A stretch of DNA of 64,000 nucleotides, taken from NCBI GenBank assembly GCA_937146645.1, contig CAKZRQ010000057.1, forward strand, positions 1-64,000, given 5' to 3'. The position numbers were made by a program, and so were the translations under genes. This document shows positions 1-8,132 of this stretch, in pieces. The stretch comes from an uncultured Cyclobacteriaceae bacterium. Its GTDB lineage: Bacteria > Bacteroidota > Bacteroidia > Cytophagales > Cyclobacteriaceae. The notes under the pieces were generated by a model. The model was not told where the DNA came from, searched no databases, and saw nothing but the letters and a program-made list of their open reading frames with translations. How positions within the stretch are numbered: position 1 is the first letter of the stretch; each line of letters begins with the position of its first letter.

Positions 1-2124
1 AACTTCTCAGATGCGGTATTGCTTGGAGAACCAGATGAGTTTCAAAATGAGGATCAAGTCTTTAGAGAATTTAATCTCGGCATTCCGGATAGTCTGAAAG
101 GAAAAGAAATTCAATTCAGGTTTCAAATTCGGTATGGAGAAGGTACAGGAACGGCTGCCCGTTGGATCTTGGATGACTTCTGTTATGGAGATTTTGTTCC
201 CGATACTACGCCACCTGAGATTACGGAAGTCCGTGGTTTTGATTTCAATGAAATCCAGGTTGGATTTAGCGAACCCATAGATCCGGTCTTTTCTCAGTTT
301 TTCATCAATTATACCCTTGATGGTATAGAGCCAATAGAAATTGAGTTGGTTAAAAATTCTATCGTCAACCTTCGATTTGAGCAAGACCTTGAAGAAGGAA
401 TAGATTATGAATTGCTCGTTCAGTCTATTTCAGATCTTTCAGGAAATGAAAGTCAGGGTCTAAGCTTTTCGTTTGAGTTTTTTGACCCGACTAACATTCC
501 AAAAAATGGTCTGATCGTAAATGAGCTAATGCCTGCACCAAGATCAGGTAATGATCTTCCTAATTCTGAGTATCTAGAATTGATACACACAGGTGAGAAG
601 TCTTATCGATTGGATTCCGTGATCCTGGAGGTGGAAGAGAGGTCCGTTATACTTCCTGAAGTTTGGATGGAACCTGATGAATTAGTGTTGCTTGTACCCG
701 AAGGTTCTGGAGTTGATTTTTTAGAATATGGGCCAGTGATTGAGTTGGATCCCTGGCTAACTCTTTTGAACTCTGGTGCTATGCTCAAATTAAAAAATGG
801 GCAAGAGTTTATAGATAAGATATCATACTCTTCTACTTCCTGGGGGGATTCTGAATTGGCTAGTGGAGGATACAGTCTTGAAGTAATGAATCCTTTTTTG
901 CTTTGTGATCAGTCACCATTTCTTCAACCTTCGATTGATCCTATGAGAGGAACACCAGGCAAAATCAATTCTGTACTGGATTTAACTCCAGACCAAGACC
1001 CTCCCCGATTACAAAATTTTGGATTCATGAATGCGAATAGTCTCTATTTTGAATTTGACGAGTCAATTTCTGAAAGCGCAGAAGACACGATTCTCGAGCT
1101 GGTTGGATTTACAGGGCTGGATAGCGTGTCGTTTGTTGGAGCCATGGTGACTTTCTATTCTTCGGTTCCTTTTAATGCGAATCAAGTTTACGAAGTAATA
1201 AATCTATCCGTGCTGGATTGCTCTGGAAATGTTTTTGAAGGTCCATTTCCTTTTGAGATGGTCTTCCCAAGGGAGGCTGAAATAGGAGAAGTTTTGATCA
1301 ATGAACTCTTGTTCAATCCTATTTCGGGTACACCCAAATTCCTTGAGTTGGCCAATGCGACTCAGGACTACCTTGAAATTGGAGGTTGGTTTCTTGGGAA
1401 TGAGGATGATTTTGGTGAGGCGAATAGCCTAAAGCAACTATCTGAAAAAAGTTTAATTCTTACCCCAAATTCTTTCCTTGCCATAACTTCAGATACCAGC
1501 AGATTAAAGCTTACATATCCTCAATCTCAGAATGGCAACTTCTTTCAAATCAACTCTCTCCCAAGCTACCCTATTTCCGGTGGCGTAGTCAGGCTTTTGG
1601 ATTCAGGAGTAAGCCCTGCCGATAGGTTCGAGTATAACGAGGATTTACATCATCCTTTGATACGAGATTCAAAGGGAGTTTCACTGGAAAGGATTTCACT
1701 GAAACAGGAAACTCAAGATCCGCAGAACTGGCAATCGGCCGCTGAGGACAAAGGCTTTGCGACACCCGGTGGAGCAAATTCTCAAACCTTCGAAGCTGAA
1801 CGAACGGATGAGTTGATATCCATTGATCCAGAGGTATTTGATCCAGAGGGAAGTAATGGAGAAACATTCACTCAAATCTCCTATTCTTTCGAGCAAAGCG
1901 GTTGGGTGGGTACGTTCAGAATCTATGATTTGAATGGGCGTTTGGTGCAACCGCTGGCAGAAAATGCTGTTCTGGGAACTTCTGGTTTTTACACATGGAC
2001 TGGCACTGATCAAACGGGAACCAGAGTTCCTGTGGGCTACTATGTTCTATTGGTTGAACTTTTCAATCCTTCTGGAGAAACACTAGCCATAAAGAAAACT
2101 ATTGTGATAGCTCGCCGACTATAA
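1..2124 (+). CDS. Secreted lamin-tail-domain protein with FlgD-like C-terminus (5' partial)
   Basis: The frame is open from base 1, so the true start lies upstream; the TTG used by the ORF track is only the first start-like codon. In track numbering there is an Ig-like segment from about residue 62 (DTTPPEITEV), a lamin-tail-like domain from about 160 (GLIVNELMPAP...YLELIHTG), a second Ig-like segment near 325 (DQDPPRLQNF) and a second lamin-tail domain near 425 (GEVLINELLFNP...FLELAN). The end (FRIYDLNGRLVQPL, then GTDQTGTRVPVGYYVLLVEL) is a FlgD-like Ig fold, which in Bacteroidota often ends type IX-secreted or surface proteins. Inferred to be a secreted, possibly surface-bound protein of unknown ligand; no enzymatic motif is visible. 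Confidence 0.8.
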   Translation, partial: NFSDAVLLGEPDEFQNEDQVFREFNLGIPDSLKGKEIQFRFQIRYGEGTGTAARWILDDFCYGDFVPDTTPPEITEVRGFDFNEIQVGFSEPIDPVFSQFFINYTLDGIEPIEIELVKNSIVNLRFEQDLEEGIDYELLVQSISDLSGNESQGLSFSFEFFDPTNIPKNGLIVNELMPAPRSGNDLPNSEYLELIHTGEKSYRLDSVILEVEERSVILPEVWMEPDELVLLVPEGSGVDFLEYGPVIELDPWLTLLNSGAMLKLKNGQEFIDKISYSSTSWGDSELASGGYSLEVMNPFLLCDQSPFLQPSIDPMRGTPGKINSVLDLTPDQDPPRLQNFGFMNANSLYFEFDESISESAEDTILELVGFTGLDSVSFVGAMVTFYSSVPFNANQVYEVINLSVLDCSGNVFEGPFPFEMVFPREAEIGEVLINELLFNPISGTPKFLELANATQDYLEIGGWFLGNEDDFGEANSLKQLSEKSLILTPNSFLAITSDTSRLKLTYPQSQNGNFFQINSLPSYPISGGVVRLLDSGVSPADRFEYNEDLHHPLIRDSKGVSLERISLKQETQDPQNWQSAAEDKGFATPGGANSQTFEAERTDELISIDPEVFDPEGSNGETFTQISYSFEQSGWVGTFRIYDLNGRLVQPLAENAVLGTSGFYTWTGTDQTGTRVPVGYYVLLVELFNPSGETLAIKKTIVIARRL

Positions 2125-2195
2125 AATTTTCTTTTTTCATACAACCCAAGTGCACTAATTTCAGTAAATTAAGTGTGGAATTAACCGAACACCCT

Positions 2196-2366
2196 ATGGA
2201 AAATGACCTAATCACTCAGGCGCTTAAGGATTTGCATATAGCCCAGAACAAATCTCTTAAAGACGTACAAAATTACCTTAGCTTAAGGTATCGAATAGAC
2301 CTCGAATTAAGGGTTTTGGAAATTCGTCTCAGTAAAATCGAGCAAGAAGAAAAAGCCGTCGCCTGA
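2196..2366 (+). CDS. Small helical hypothetical protein
   Basis: A 56-residue protein from ATG 2196; the track's GTG at 2175 would add seven residues. It is charged and amphipathic (RYRIDLELRVLEIRLSKIEQEE), probably a short helix or coiled coil, with no signal peptide or known domain. The stop codon lies inside the hairpin of a strong terminator, so it could be a genuine short gene or simply an open frame in the 3' region of the upstream transcript. Function unknown. Confidence 0.45.
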   Translation: MENDLITQALKDLHIAQNKSLKDVQNYLSLRYRIDLELRVLEIRLSKIEQEEKAVA

Positions 2367-2377
2367 CGGTTTTTTTT
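2351..2377 (+). terminator. Rho-independent terminator
   Basis: Stem CCGTC/GACGG with loop GCCT, preceded by an A-run and followed by eight T. The TGA stop of the small ORF is in the hairpin. It separates the lamin-tail transcript from the dksA-like/scpB unit. Confidence 0.8.
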
Positions 2378-2503
2378 GTGCCAAAGCCGCAATATTACCA
2401 ATCCCCATTCTAGTTTTTGGCTGAAAACTAGAGGGTTGGAAATCATTAGATTATTCACAAAAAAATATCCTAAAATATATTTCCCCGTACAGCCGTTTTA
2501 AGT

Positions 2504-2533
2504 TTGCAATTTTGCCCCGGAAATGTATTTTTA
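2504..2533 (+). promoter_or_regulatory. Candidate Bacteroidota sigma-70 promoter for the dksA-like gene
   Basis: TTG at 2504-2506, then 19 bases, then TATTTTTA, which is one base off the Bacteroidota -7 element TAnnTTTG. The ATG of the DksA-like gene is about 50 bases downstream. Position and spacing fit; the last base of the -7 box does not. Confidence 0.5.
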
Positions 2534-2584
2534 GCTAGCTTTTTCAGAGAAGAAGCCCAGCACTAACAAAAAATAAATACCATT

Positions 2585-2968
2585 ATGAGTGATAGTACTA
2601 AAACAGCATACTCTCCTGATGAATTGAAGGAGTTTGAAGAGATAATCTTGAAGAAACTGGACGTTGCTAAAGAGGAACTTCACATGTTAAAAGATACCAT
2701 TAGTAAAAAGAATTCTAGTGGTACTGATCATACTGCTTCGACTTCAAAACTTCTTGAGGATGGAGCTGACACTCTTGAGAGAGAAAGTATGAATCAGCTA
2801 GCTGCAAGGCAGCAAAAATTCATCATCAACTTAGAGAATGCCTTGGTTCGAATTAAGAATGGAACCTATGGCGTATGCGTGGATACAGGAAATTTGATTT
2901 CTAAAGAGAGACTTCGTGCGGTACCACATACCATGCACTCTATAGCTGCAAAGCTTGCTAAAAAATAA
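2585..2968 (+). CDS. TraR/DksA-family protein lacking the C4 zinc finger
   Basis: 127 residues. The N-terminal half is helical (coiled-coil-like, SPDELKEFEEIILKKLDVAK). The C-terminal half carries the family signature NGTYGVCVDTGNLISKERL...RAVPHTMHSIAAK. Classical DksA proteins have four zinc cysteines here; only one Cys (GVC) is visible, with Thr at the second position and no second CxxC. Known DksA proteins enter the RNA polymerase secondary channel and act with ppGpp; this one probably binds polymerase through a metal-free fold. It lies one base upstream of scpB, so the two are probably co-transcribed. The family call is firm; the regulatory role is inferred. Confidence 0.85.
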   Translation: MSDSTKTAYSPDELKEFEEIILKKLDVAKEELHMLKDTISKKNSSGTDHTASTSKLLEDGADTLERESMNQLAARQQKFIINLENALVRIKNGTYGVCVDTGNLISKERLRAVPHTMHSIAAKLAKK

Positions 2969-2969
2969 G

Positions 2970-3530
2970 ATGGATTTTCTCCATCGTCATATTGAGGCCC
3001 TCATCTTTTGTTCTCCTAATCCACTTCATGAAGAAGATATTCAGAAGTGCTTAACGGAAATGTTTGAAGCTGACATTCCTGAAGCGGATGTCAGTGGAGC
3101 AATAGTGGCGCTCAAAGAAAAATATGACGATGAGGAATTTTCCTTTACGCTTGAGAAGGTCGGTGGGGGATATCAGTTTCTTAGCAAACCGGCCTATCAA
3201 ACTTCCATTGGAATTCTGCTAAAACAGCAGTCTAAAAAACGTCTTTCCACGGCACAGCTTGAAACACTTTCAATAATCGCGTATAAGCAGCCCGTTACAA
3301 AGGGCGACATCGAACAGATTCGAGGTGTCAATAGTGACTATTCCGTGCAAAAGCTTCTTGAAAAAGAGCTTGTTGAAATAAAAGGAAAGTCCGAAGGATT
3401 AGGAAGACCAATTCTATACGGAACCTCAGAAAAGTTTATGGAGTATTTTGGTATCAATTCCATTCAGGACCTGCCTCAGCCAAAAGACTTCGCTAAACCG
3501 GATAACGAAATCGGGGAAGAGAGAGAATAG
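2970..3530 (+). CDS. scpB: Segregation and condensation protein ScpB
   Basis: Non-SMC kleisin-associated subunit of the SMC-ScpA-ScpB condensin complex. I use ATG 2970, directly after the upstream stop codon (2966-2968), giving 186 residues; the track's TTG 2955 lies inside the preceding gene. The two winged-helix halves are recognisable: HIEALIFCSPNPLHEEDI at the N-terminus, and the family hallmark LSTAQLETLSIIAYKQPVTK then IRGVNSDYSVQKLLEK in the second half. Length is normal. scpA is not in the window, so the complex partners are encoded elsewhere. Confidence 0.95.
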   Translation: MDFLHRHIEALIFCSPNPLHEEDIQKCLTEMFEADIPEADVSGAIVALKEKYDDEEFSFTLEKVGGGYQFLSKPAYQTSIGILLKQQSKKRLSTAQLETLSIIAYKQPVTKGDIEQIRGVNSDYSVQKLLEKELVEIKGKSEGLGRPILYGTSEKFMEYFGINSIQDLPQPKDFAKPDNEIGEERE

Positions 3531-3566
3531 GCAAAAAAGCGGAAGACTGAAGGTAGAAATCTAAAA

Positions 3567-4184
3567 TCAGGAGGGTTTGACCTTGGCTAATAGGTTTACA
3601 TAAAACTTTCTCTTGCTGCTAAGCTCCAGGCAAAGAGCTCTTGTTCGTTTTACGGATTCCTTTCGAAACATCCGTCCTGATAATTCGAATGAGCTGCCCA
3701 AAGGCAGATCTGCCAAAAAGCACTCCTCTGATTCTTTCACTTCATCATATTTTCCCATTTCCTTCATAAGCCAAAGGTCTCCAGCAGAACTCGCCTTTGG
3801 GTTTTGCATGTGCTTTCGTAGCGGGATAAGGATATTTTGTGGGAACACATCTTGATTCAAAAGGGGAGCTATCAATGACTTAAAAGTAGACTTCCATTCT
3901 GACCCATGTGGTTTGATTCGCCTTCCATAATTTTTGAAAGCTCTGAGATGGGCTACTTCATGTATGAATGTCAAAAGAAACTGGTAAGGATTTAGGCTAC
4001 CGTTTATCGTGATGGTCTGGAATGGCTGATCCGGCCGAAACCTGAAGTCCCCGAGCTTAGTTTTTCGCTCCCTTGTGACCTTGAAGGAAAATGGAGTTTC
4101 AGTCCAAATAGCAATGCAGTAATCCAGTGCTTCATTGGGTATTTTATCCCTTAGTATTTCCTGGAATTTCTCAGCTGATCCCAT
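3567..4184 (-). CDS. SprT-like zinc metalloprotease-domain protein
   Basis: 205 residues. A HEVAH zinc motif near residue 75 (LTFIHEVAHLRAFKNYG) followed by HGSEWKSTFKSL matches the SprT/Spartan-like layout, in which HExxH and a downstream His bind zinc. No signal peptide, so cytoplasmic. Eukaryotic relatives cut DNA-protein crosslinks; the bacterial role is poorly defined and not inferable here. It converges on scpB with 36 bases between, and the acidic lipoprotein gene lies upstream on the same strand behind its own terminator. Confidence 0.82.
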   Translation of the reverse strand: MGSAEKFQEILRDKIPNEALDYCIAIWTETPFSFKVTRERKTKLGDFRFRPDQPFQTITINGSLNPYQFLLTFIHEVAHLRAFKNYGRRIKPHGSEWKSTFKSLIAPLLNQDVFPQNILIPLRKHMQNPKASSAGDLWLMKEMGKYDEVKESEECFLADLPLGSSFELSGRMFRKESVKRTRALCLELSSKRKFYVNLLAKVKPS

Positions 4185-4197
4185 TCTGAAAAGTACA

Positions 4198-4222
4198 TAA
4201 AAAAACCCCGGAAAACCGGGGT
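4198..4222 (-). terminator. Rho-independent terminator of the acidic lipoprotein gene
   Basis: Perfect 6-bp stem CCCCGG/CCGGGG with AAAA loop. Read on the minus strand it is followed by a run of T, immediately downstream of the 86-residue lipoprotein gene. Confidence 0.85.
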
Positions 4223-4246
4223 CTATTTCTTCGATTGAGAAGGAAA

Positions 4247-4507
4247 TTAGTTCTTTTCTTCAACGATTTCTTCTACTTCCTCTACCACTTCTTCCACAGT
4301 TTCTTCCACATCATCTGCCGCATCTTCGATAGCTTCAGCAGCATCCTCTGCTACCTCCTCTACTGTATCGGCGGCATCTTCAGCTACTTCCTCGATAGTT
4401 TCAGTAGTTTCTTCTACCATTTCCTCCATGGCAGAAACATCTTTTTTACCACAAGCGCTGAATCCTAAGAATCCAGCAATTGCGAATAGTGTAAATAATT
4501 TCTTCAT
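4247..4507 (-). CDS. Acidic repeat lipoprotein
   Basis: 86 residues. A signal peptide ends in a lipobox (FLGFSAC, Cys about residue 19), so a small lipoprotein. The mature part is almost wholly Glu/Ala/Val/Asp/Thr in short near-repeats of the type TVEEVAEDAA and IEDAADDVEE, strongly acidic and predicted helical or coiled-coil. No enzyme motif. Such proteins may act as periplasmic spacers or cation-binding helices, but that is speculation. It has its own minus-strand -7 box and terminator, so is monocistronic. Confidence 0.8.
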   Translation of the reverse strand: MKKLFTLFAIAGFLGFSACGKKDVSAMEEMVEETTETIEEVAEDAADTVEEVAEDAAEAIEDAADDVEETVEEVVEEVEEIVEEKN

Positions 4508-4533
4508 ATTTAAAAGGGTTTCGATTGAAACGG

Positions 4534-4541
4534 CAAATCTA
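4534..4541 (-). promoter_or_regulatory. Perfect -7 promoter element, acidic lipoprotein gene
   Basis: Minus strand reads TAGATTTG, an exact TAnnTTTG match, 27 bases before the lipoprotein ATG. The -33 position has no clear TTG (TAG instead), so only half the promoter is convincing. Confidence 0.5.
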
Positions 4542-4580
4542 TTAGAATATTTCTAATGAACTACCATAATCATTAAACTC

Positions 4581-5894
4581 TTATTTGTTTTTATAGATGA
4601 TCTTGATGGGTACACCTTCAAAATCGAAATTCTCTCTAAGACGGTTTTCCAAAAACCGGGTATACGGTGGCTTAATGTACTGCGGGAGATTACAGAAGAA
4701 TGCAAATACCGGATTTTTCGTAGGCAGCTGTGTGATGTATTTAATCTTTATGTACTTCCCTTTAATGGCTGGTGGAGGATACCGCTCTATCTCCGGGCCA
4801 ATCAAATCATTCAACTTCGAAGTAGTGATTCTCCTGTTTTTATTTTCATAGACTTTTACCGCCAGTTCTATGGCCTGCATGATTCGCTGCTTTTCAGTCA
4901 CAGAAGTGAAGATGATAGGAATCCATTTATTTTCACCTAATCTCTCTATCATCTCATCCTTGAACTTCTTCATGGTTTTGTGATCTTTTTCGATGAGGTC
5001 CCATTTATTCACCATGATCATGACGCCTTTATTGTTCTTGATGGCTAGGCCAATGAGATTAATGTCCTGAGATTCCAGCCCTCTGGTAGCATCCACCATT
5101 ACGATGACCACATCGGATTCTTCAAGAGTTCTTAAGGAACGCATTACGGAATAAAACTCGATGTCTTCTTTAACCTTGGATTTCTTTCGGATTCCTGCTG
5201 TATCTGTTATGATAAAGTCCTTCCCATACAATTGATACCGTGTATGGATGGCATCTCGGGTAGTACCTGCTTCGTTGGTGACAATGGATCTTTCTTTTCC
5301 AAGGAGTGCATTGAGATAAGAGGACTTACCTACATTCGGTCTGCCAAGAATGGAGATTTTAGGGATTCCTGCCTCAGGGTCTTCTACCCCTTCATCTTCA
5401 AATTGATCTACGACTGCGTCCAATAAATCCCCGGTTCCTGATCCATTGATGGCCGCGATAGGAAATATCTCAAAGTTGCTGATTCCCATGGCATAGAATT
5501 CATTCGCCATGAATTCCTGTTCCTGATTGTCAGCTTTGTTCGCAACAACAAAAATGGGCTTTTCGGTGCTTCTGAGTTCATTTGCGAATTCAGTATCCAG
5601 ATCAGTAAGTCCATCATGGCAATCCACTACAAACAAAATGACGTCTGATTCTTCAATCGCGAGGGTCACCTGCTTTCGAATCTCTGCTTCATAAACATCG
5701 TCTGATCCGGTAACATATCCACCTGTATCGATTACAGAAAAGAATTTACCTGTCCATTGAGCATGACCGTAATGGCGATCTCTTGTGACTCCGCTGAGGT
5801 TATCTTCGATAGCCTTTCTCTGCTCCACCAATCGATTAAAAAGAGTGGATTTACCCACATTGGGCCTACCAACTATTGCTGCAATATTTGCCAT
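4581..5894 (-). CDS. der: Ribosome-associated GTPase Der (EngA)
   Basis: Double GTPase required for 50S subunit maturation. Two tandem G domains are visible, each with a P-loop: GRPNVGKST near residue 8 and GRPNVGKSS near 180, with DTGG and DTAG switch-II motifs and NKAD/NKWD specificity motifs. A KH-like C-terminal domain ends IKIIYKNK. I start at ATG 5894 (MANIAAIVGRP), two bases after the era stop; the track's start at 5900 is a TTG inside era. 437 residues, usual length. Probably co-transcribed behind era. Confidence 0.97.
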   Translation of the reverse strand: MANIAAIVGRPNVGKSTLFNRLVEQRKAIEDNLSGVTRDRHYGHAQWTGKFFSVIDTGGYVTGSDDVYEAEIRKQVTLAIEESDVILFVVDCHDGLTDLDTEFANELRSTEKPIFVVANKADNQEQEFMANEFYAMGISNFEIFPIAAINGSGTGDLLDAVVDQFEDEGVEDPEAGIPKISILGRPNVGKSSYLNALLGKERSIVTNEAGTTRDAIHTRYQLYGKDFIITDTAGIRKKSKVKEDIEFYSVMRSLRTLEESDVVIVMVDATRGLESQDINLIGLAIKNNKGVMIMVNKWDLIEKDHKTMKKFKDEMIERLGENKWIPIIFTSVTEKQRIMQAIELAVKVYENKNRRITTSKLNDLIGPEIERYPPPAIKGKYIKIKYITQLPTKNPVFAFFCNLPQYIKPPYTRFLENRLRENFDFEGVPIKIIYKNK

Positions 5895-5896
5895 GA

Positions 5897-6790
5897 TCAA
5901 GTCGGATCGTATCCGAATTTTTTCAGTTTTGATTTATTCTTTCTCCAGTCGGCTTCTACTTTGACAAAGGTTTCCAGGAAGACCTTCTTGCCAAAAAACT
6001 TCTCCAGTTCCTCTCTTGCCTCTATTCCAACCTTCTTGAGCATTTTACCCTTCTCCCCAATCAGAATTCCTTTTTGAGAGTTCCGCTCCACGTAGATGGT
6101 CGCACGGATTCTGATGATTTTCTTCTCATCATGAAAGTCTTCAATATTTACCTCGGTACTATAAGGGACTTCCTTTTTGTAATTTTTGAAGATCTTTTCC
6201 CGAATAATTTCAGAAGCAAAAAAGCGTTCTGTTCTATCCGTGAGATCGCCTTTGTCATAAAAAGGTGGGTGAACGGGGAGTCTATCCAGGATTTCCTGAA
6301 GAATTCGTTCGGTATTGAATTTTTCTAAAGCGGAAATAGGGATAACCGTTTCTACTTTTATTCGGTCTGTCCAATACTTCGTTACTTCTGCCAGTTTATC
6401 TCCTTTTGCTAAATCGATCTTGTTGACCACCAAGAGAACCGGAAGTCCGCTTTTATTTATCCTTTCCAGAATTTCCTCGATCTCATCTGCTGTCTCAAAA
6501 AGGTCAGTGACGAAAACGATCACATCCGCATCTTCCAGTGAGATATTCACAAAGCCCATCATATTTTTATGAAGCTCGTATTGTGGCTTCAGCATACCCG
6601 GAGTATCAGAAAAGACAATTTGATAATTCTTTTCATTGATCATCCCAAGGATGCGATGACGGGTGGTCTGAGCCTTTGAAGAAATGATCGAAAGTCTCTC
6701 ACCCACAAGGATATTCATCAATGTAGACTTACCTACATTTGGTTTTCCAATGATATTAACAAAGCCTGCCTTGTGTTGAGAATCGCTCAT
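5897..6790 (-). CDS. era: GTPase Era
   Basis: Single-domain GTPase plus KH domain that binds the 16S rRNA 3' end during 30S assembly. The P-loop GKPNVGKST is near residue 13, then DTPG switch II (FSDTPGMLKP), NKID, and a KH domain with GILIGEKGKMLKKVG in the C-terminal third. The start at ATG 6790 gives 297 residues; the track's 6799 start is TTG. Downstream der follows with two bases of spacing, so both late ribosome-assembly GTPases form one unit. Confidence 0.97.
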   Translation of the reverse strand: MSDSQHKAGFVNIIGKPNVGKSTLMNILVGERLSIISSKAQTTRHRILGMINEKNYQIVFSDTPGMLKPQYELHKNMMGFVNISLEDADVIVFVTDLFETADEIEEILERINKSGLPVLLVVNKIDLAKGDKLAEVTKYWTDRIKVETVIPISALEKFNTERILQEILDRLPVHPPFYDKGDLTDRTERFFASEIIREKIFKNYKKEVPYSTEVNIEDFHDEKKIIRIRATIYVERNSQKGILIGEKGKMLKKVGIEAREELEKFFGKKVFLETFVKVEADWRKNKSKLKKFGYDPT

Positions 6791-6807
6791 TATGGACAAA
6801 TTTTTGA

Positions 6808-6815
6808 CAAAGGTA
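6808..6815 (-). promoter_or_regulatory. Candidate -7 element for era-der
   Basis: Minus strand TACCTTTG matches TAnnTTTG exactly, 18 bases upstream of the era ATG, which would leave a leader of about 12 bases. No -33 TTG at the right spacing. Confidence 0.4.
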
Positions 6816-6816
6816 C

Positions 6817-6846
6817 TTGATTTTCGAGAGTTTGTCTTTACCTTTG
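6817..6846 (+). promoter_or_regulatory. Bacteroidota sigma-70 promoter of tRNA-fMet
   Basis: TTG at 6817-6819, exactly 19 bases, then TACCTTTG at 6839-6846: a full match to the Bacteroidota consensus. It faces the tRNA and would leave a leader of roughly 110 bases that contains the 18-bp palindrome. Confidence 0.7.
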
Positions 6847-6916
6847 TATCACAATTCGCCGGAAGGGCAATTTGAAAAGAAATATTAGCGAAAGCTTAAC
6901 TATATATCGAGGAGTG

Positions 6917-6934
6917 GATCCGCCGCGGCGGATC
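6917..6934. repeat. Perfect 18-bp GC-rich palindrome in the tRNA leader
   Basis: GATCCGCCG followed by its exact reverse complement CGGCGGATC. It is GC-rich in an AT-richer intergenic region and has no T-run, so it is not a standard terminator. Just after it, CGTCGGGCT occurs and is repeated inside the tRNA anticodon arm. It could be a processing hairpin, a protein site or a copy of a dispersed palindromic element. Confidence 0.6.
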
Positions 6935-6962
6935 GTCGGGCTTCCTCGCAAAAATAGCATAT

Positions 6963-7035
<73 letters not shown>

Positions 7036-7041
7036 CTACAA

Positions 7042-7068
7042 GCCAGTCAAACATGACTGGCTTTTTTT
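7042..7068 (+). terminator. Terminator downstream of tRNA-fMet
   Basis: 7-bp stem GCCAGTC/GACTGGC, loop AAACAT, followed by seven T. It lies directly behind the tRNA and before the convergent isochorismatase-family gene. Confidence 0.92.
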
Positions 7069-7081
7069 GTTTGGTTCAAAT

Positions 7082-7633
7082 TTACAATGGACCTGAAAGG
7101 ATAGATTCCGCACTCTTTACGATAATTCTTCCTTTGGTCAGAATCATATTCTCCCAAACCCAATTGTAATGATCGATTACCTGTTTAGCGCTTAGATTAG
7201 GTCGATCTGCAGTGGTGTGGGCATTCGAAACAACGGTGATAAAATAATCTTTTGAAAGTGCAGACTGGATCGTGGATTCCACACAGAAGTCAGTTGCGCA
7301 GCCAGTGATGACTAATTCCTGGATGGATAATTCATTTAGCTTCGATTCGAGACCTGAATTGTAAAAGCAGTCATTTGCGTATTTATCGATCAATAGATCA
7401 GAATCTTCTGCCTCTAATTCCTCGAGCAGTTCCCAATCCCAATTATGCTTTTCAAACTCCCCTGAATCTGTACCATCATGCTGGATAAAAATCACAGAAT
7501 GACCTTCCCTTCGGAATTTTTCGGCCAACTTGTTTATTTTTTTAACGACTCCCTCTGTATCAAATCTTGGAGTTTCTGGCACAAAAGAGCCCTTTTGCAT
7601 ATCGATGACTAAAAGGGCTTTTTTATCAATCAT
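7082..7633 (-). CDS. Isochorismatase-family cysteine hydrolase
   Basis: 183 residues, with the family layout: Asp in LLVIDMQKGSF near residue 11, Lys in LIDKYAND near 84, and nucleophile Cys in TGCATDFCVEST near 117-121 after the cis-peptide-like segment ELVITGCATD. Relatives hydrolyse isochorismate, nicotinamide or other small amides; the substrate cannot be told from sequence. Cytoplasmic. Upstream on the same strand, 18 bases away, is the EthD-like gene, so the two may be co-transcribed. Confidence 0.88.
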   Translation of the reverse strand: MIDKKALLVIDMQKGSFVPETPRFDTEGVVKKINKLAEKFRREGHSVIFIQHDGTDSGEFEKHNWDWELLEELEAEDSDLLIDKYANDCFYNSGLESKLNELSIQELVITGCATDFCVESTIQSALSKDYFITVVSNAHTTADRPNLSAKQVIDHYNWVWENMILTKGRIIVKSAESILSGPL

Positions 7634-7651
7634 ATTTAGTGAATGTTAAGG

Positions 7652-8053
7652 TTACTTGATCACTCTGCTCACAAGCACCTCCGGCTCAATATTCGTGTAG
7701 TTCGGGATATCCTCTCGAATCTTTAGGGCATTAGGTCCCATCGCTGCACCAAATTCTTCCACGGACTTAAAGTAAAAATATCCCATGGCTAAATAGGGAA
7801 CCGGAGCATCAGGCGTACGACCGCCAATTCCCTGCTCTATTCCATAACCCACCAAAGCTTCTCCAAATAGCTCTGCGACCATAGGCATATGCTTTTCCTG
7901 ATAGTAATCCATGTCAAAGGTTTTGCCCTCTCCGTTAGGATAAATAATGGAGATTTTAATCATACCTTCTTGATGCATGTTCTCCTGAGCCATAGTTTGA
8001 GAGCTGAGGGCGAATATGGCTAATGCGAAAATTAGAGTGAGTAGTTTTTTCAT
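7652..8053 (-). CDS. Exported EthD-family protein
   Basis: 133 residues from ATG 8053 (MKKLLTLIFALAIFALSSQ); the track's 8074 start is TTG. A signal peptide ends near TMAQ, followed by an EthD-like ferredoxin fold: MIKISIIYPNGEGKTFDMDYYQEKHMPM, with the family's Y-x(4)-H-x-P motif, and LAMGYFYFKSVEEFGAAMGP. EthD was named from ether-degradation clusters; most members have no known reaction. Export of an EthD protein is a little unusual. Confidence 0.8.
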   Translation of the reverse strand: MKKLLTLIFALAIFALSSQTMAQENMHQEGMIKISIIYPNGEGKTFDMDYYQEKHMPMVAELFGEALVGYGIEQGIGGRTPDAPVPYLAMGYFYFKSVEEFGAAMGPNALKIREDIPNYTNIEPEVLVSRVIK

Positions 8054-8132
8054 GGTGTAAGTTTTTTGGTTCAAGAATATAATTAATTCTGCCTTAGCAG
8101 TTTATTGGATTCTTATCCGAAGCCGAAAGAAA

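Noticed and set aside
4235-4468. 77-residue plus-strand ORF rich in Phe and Ser
   Set aside because: Exact antisense of the acidic lipoprotein gene; the composition is a mirror of its Glu/Ala codons, not a gene.
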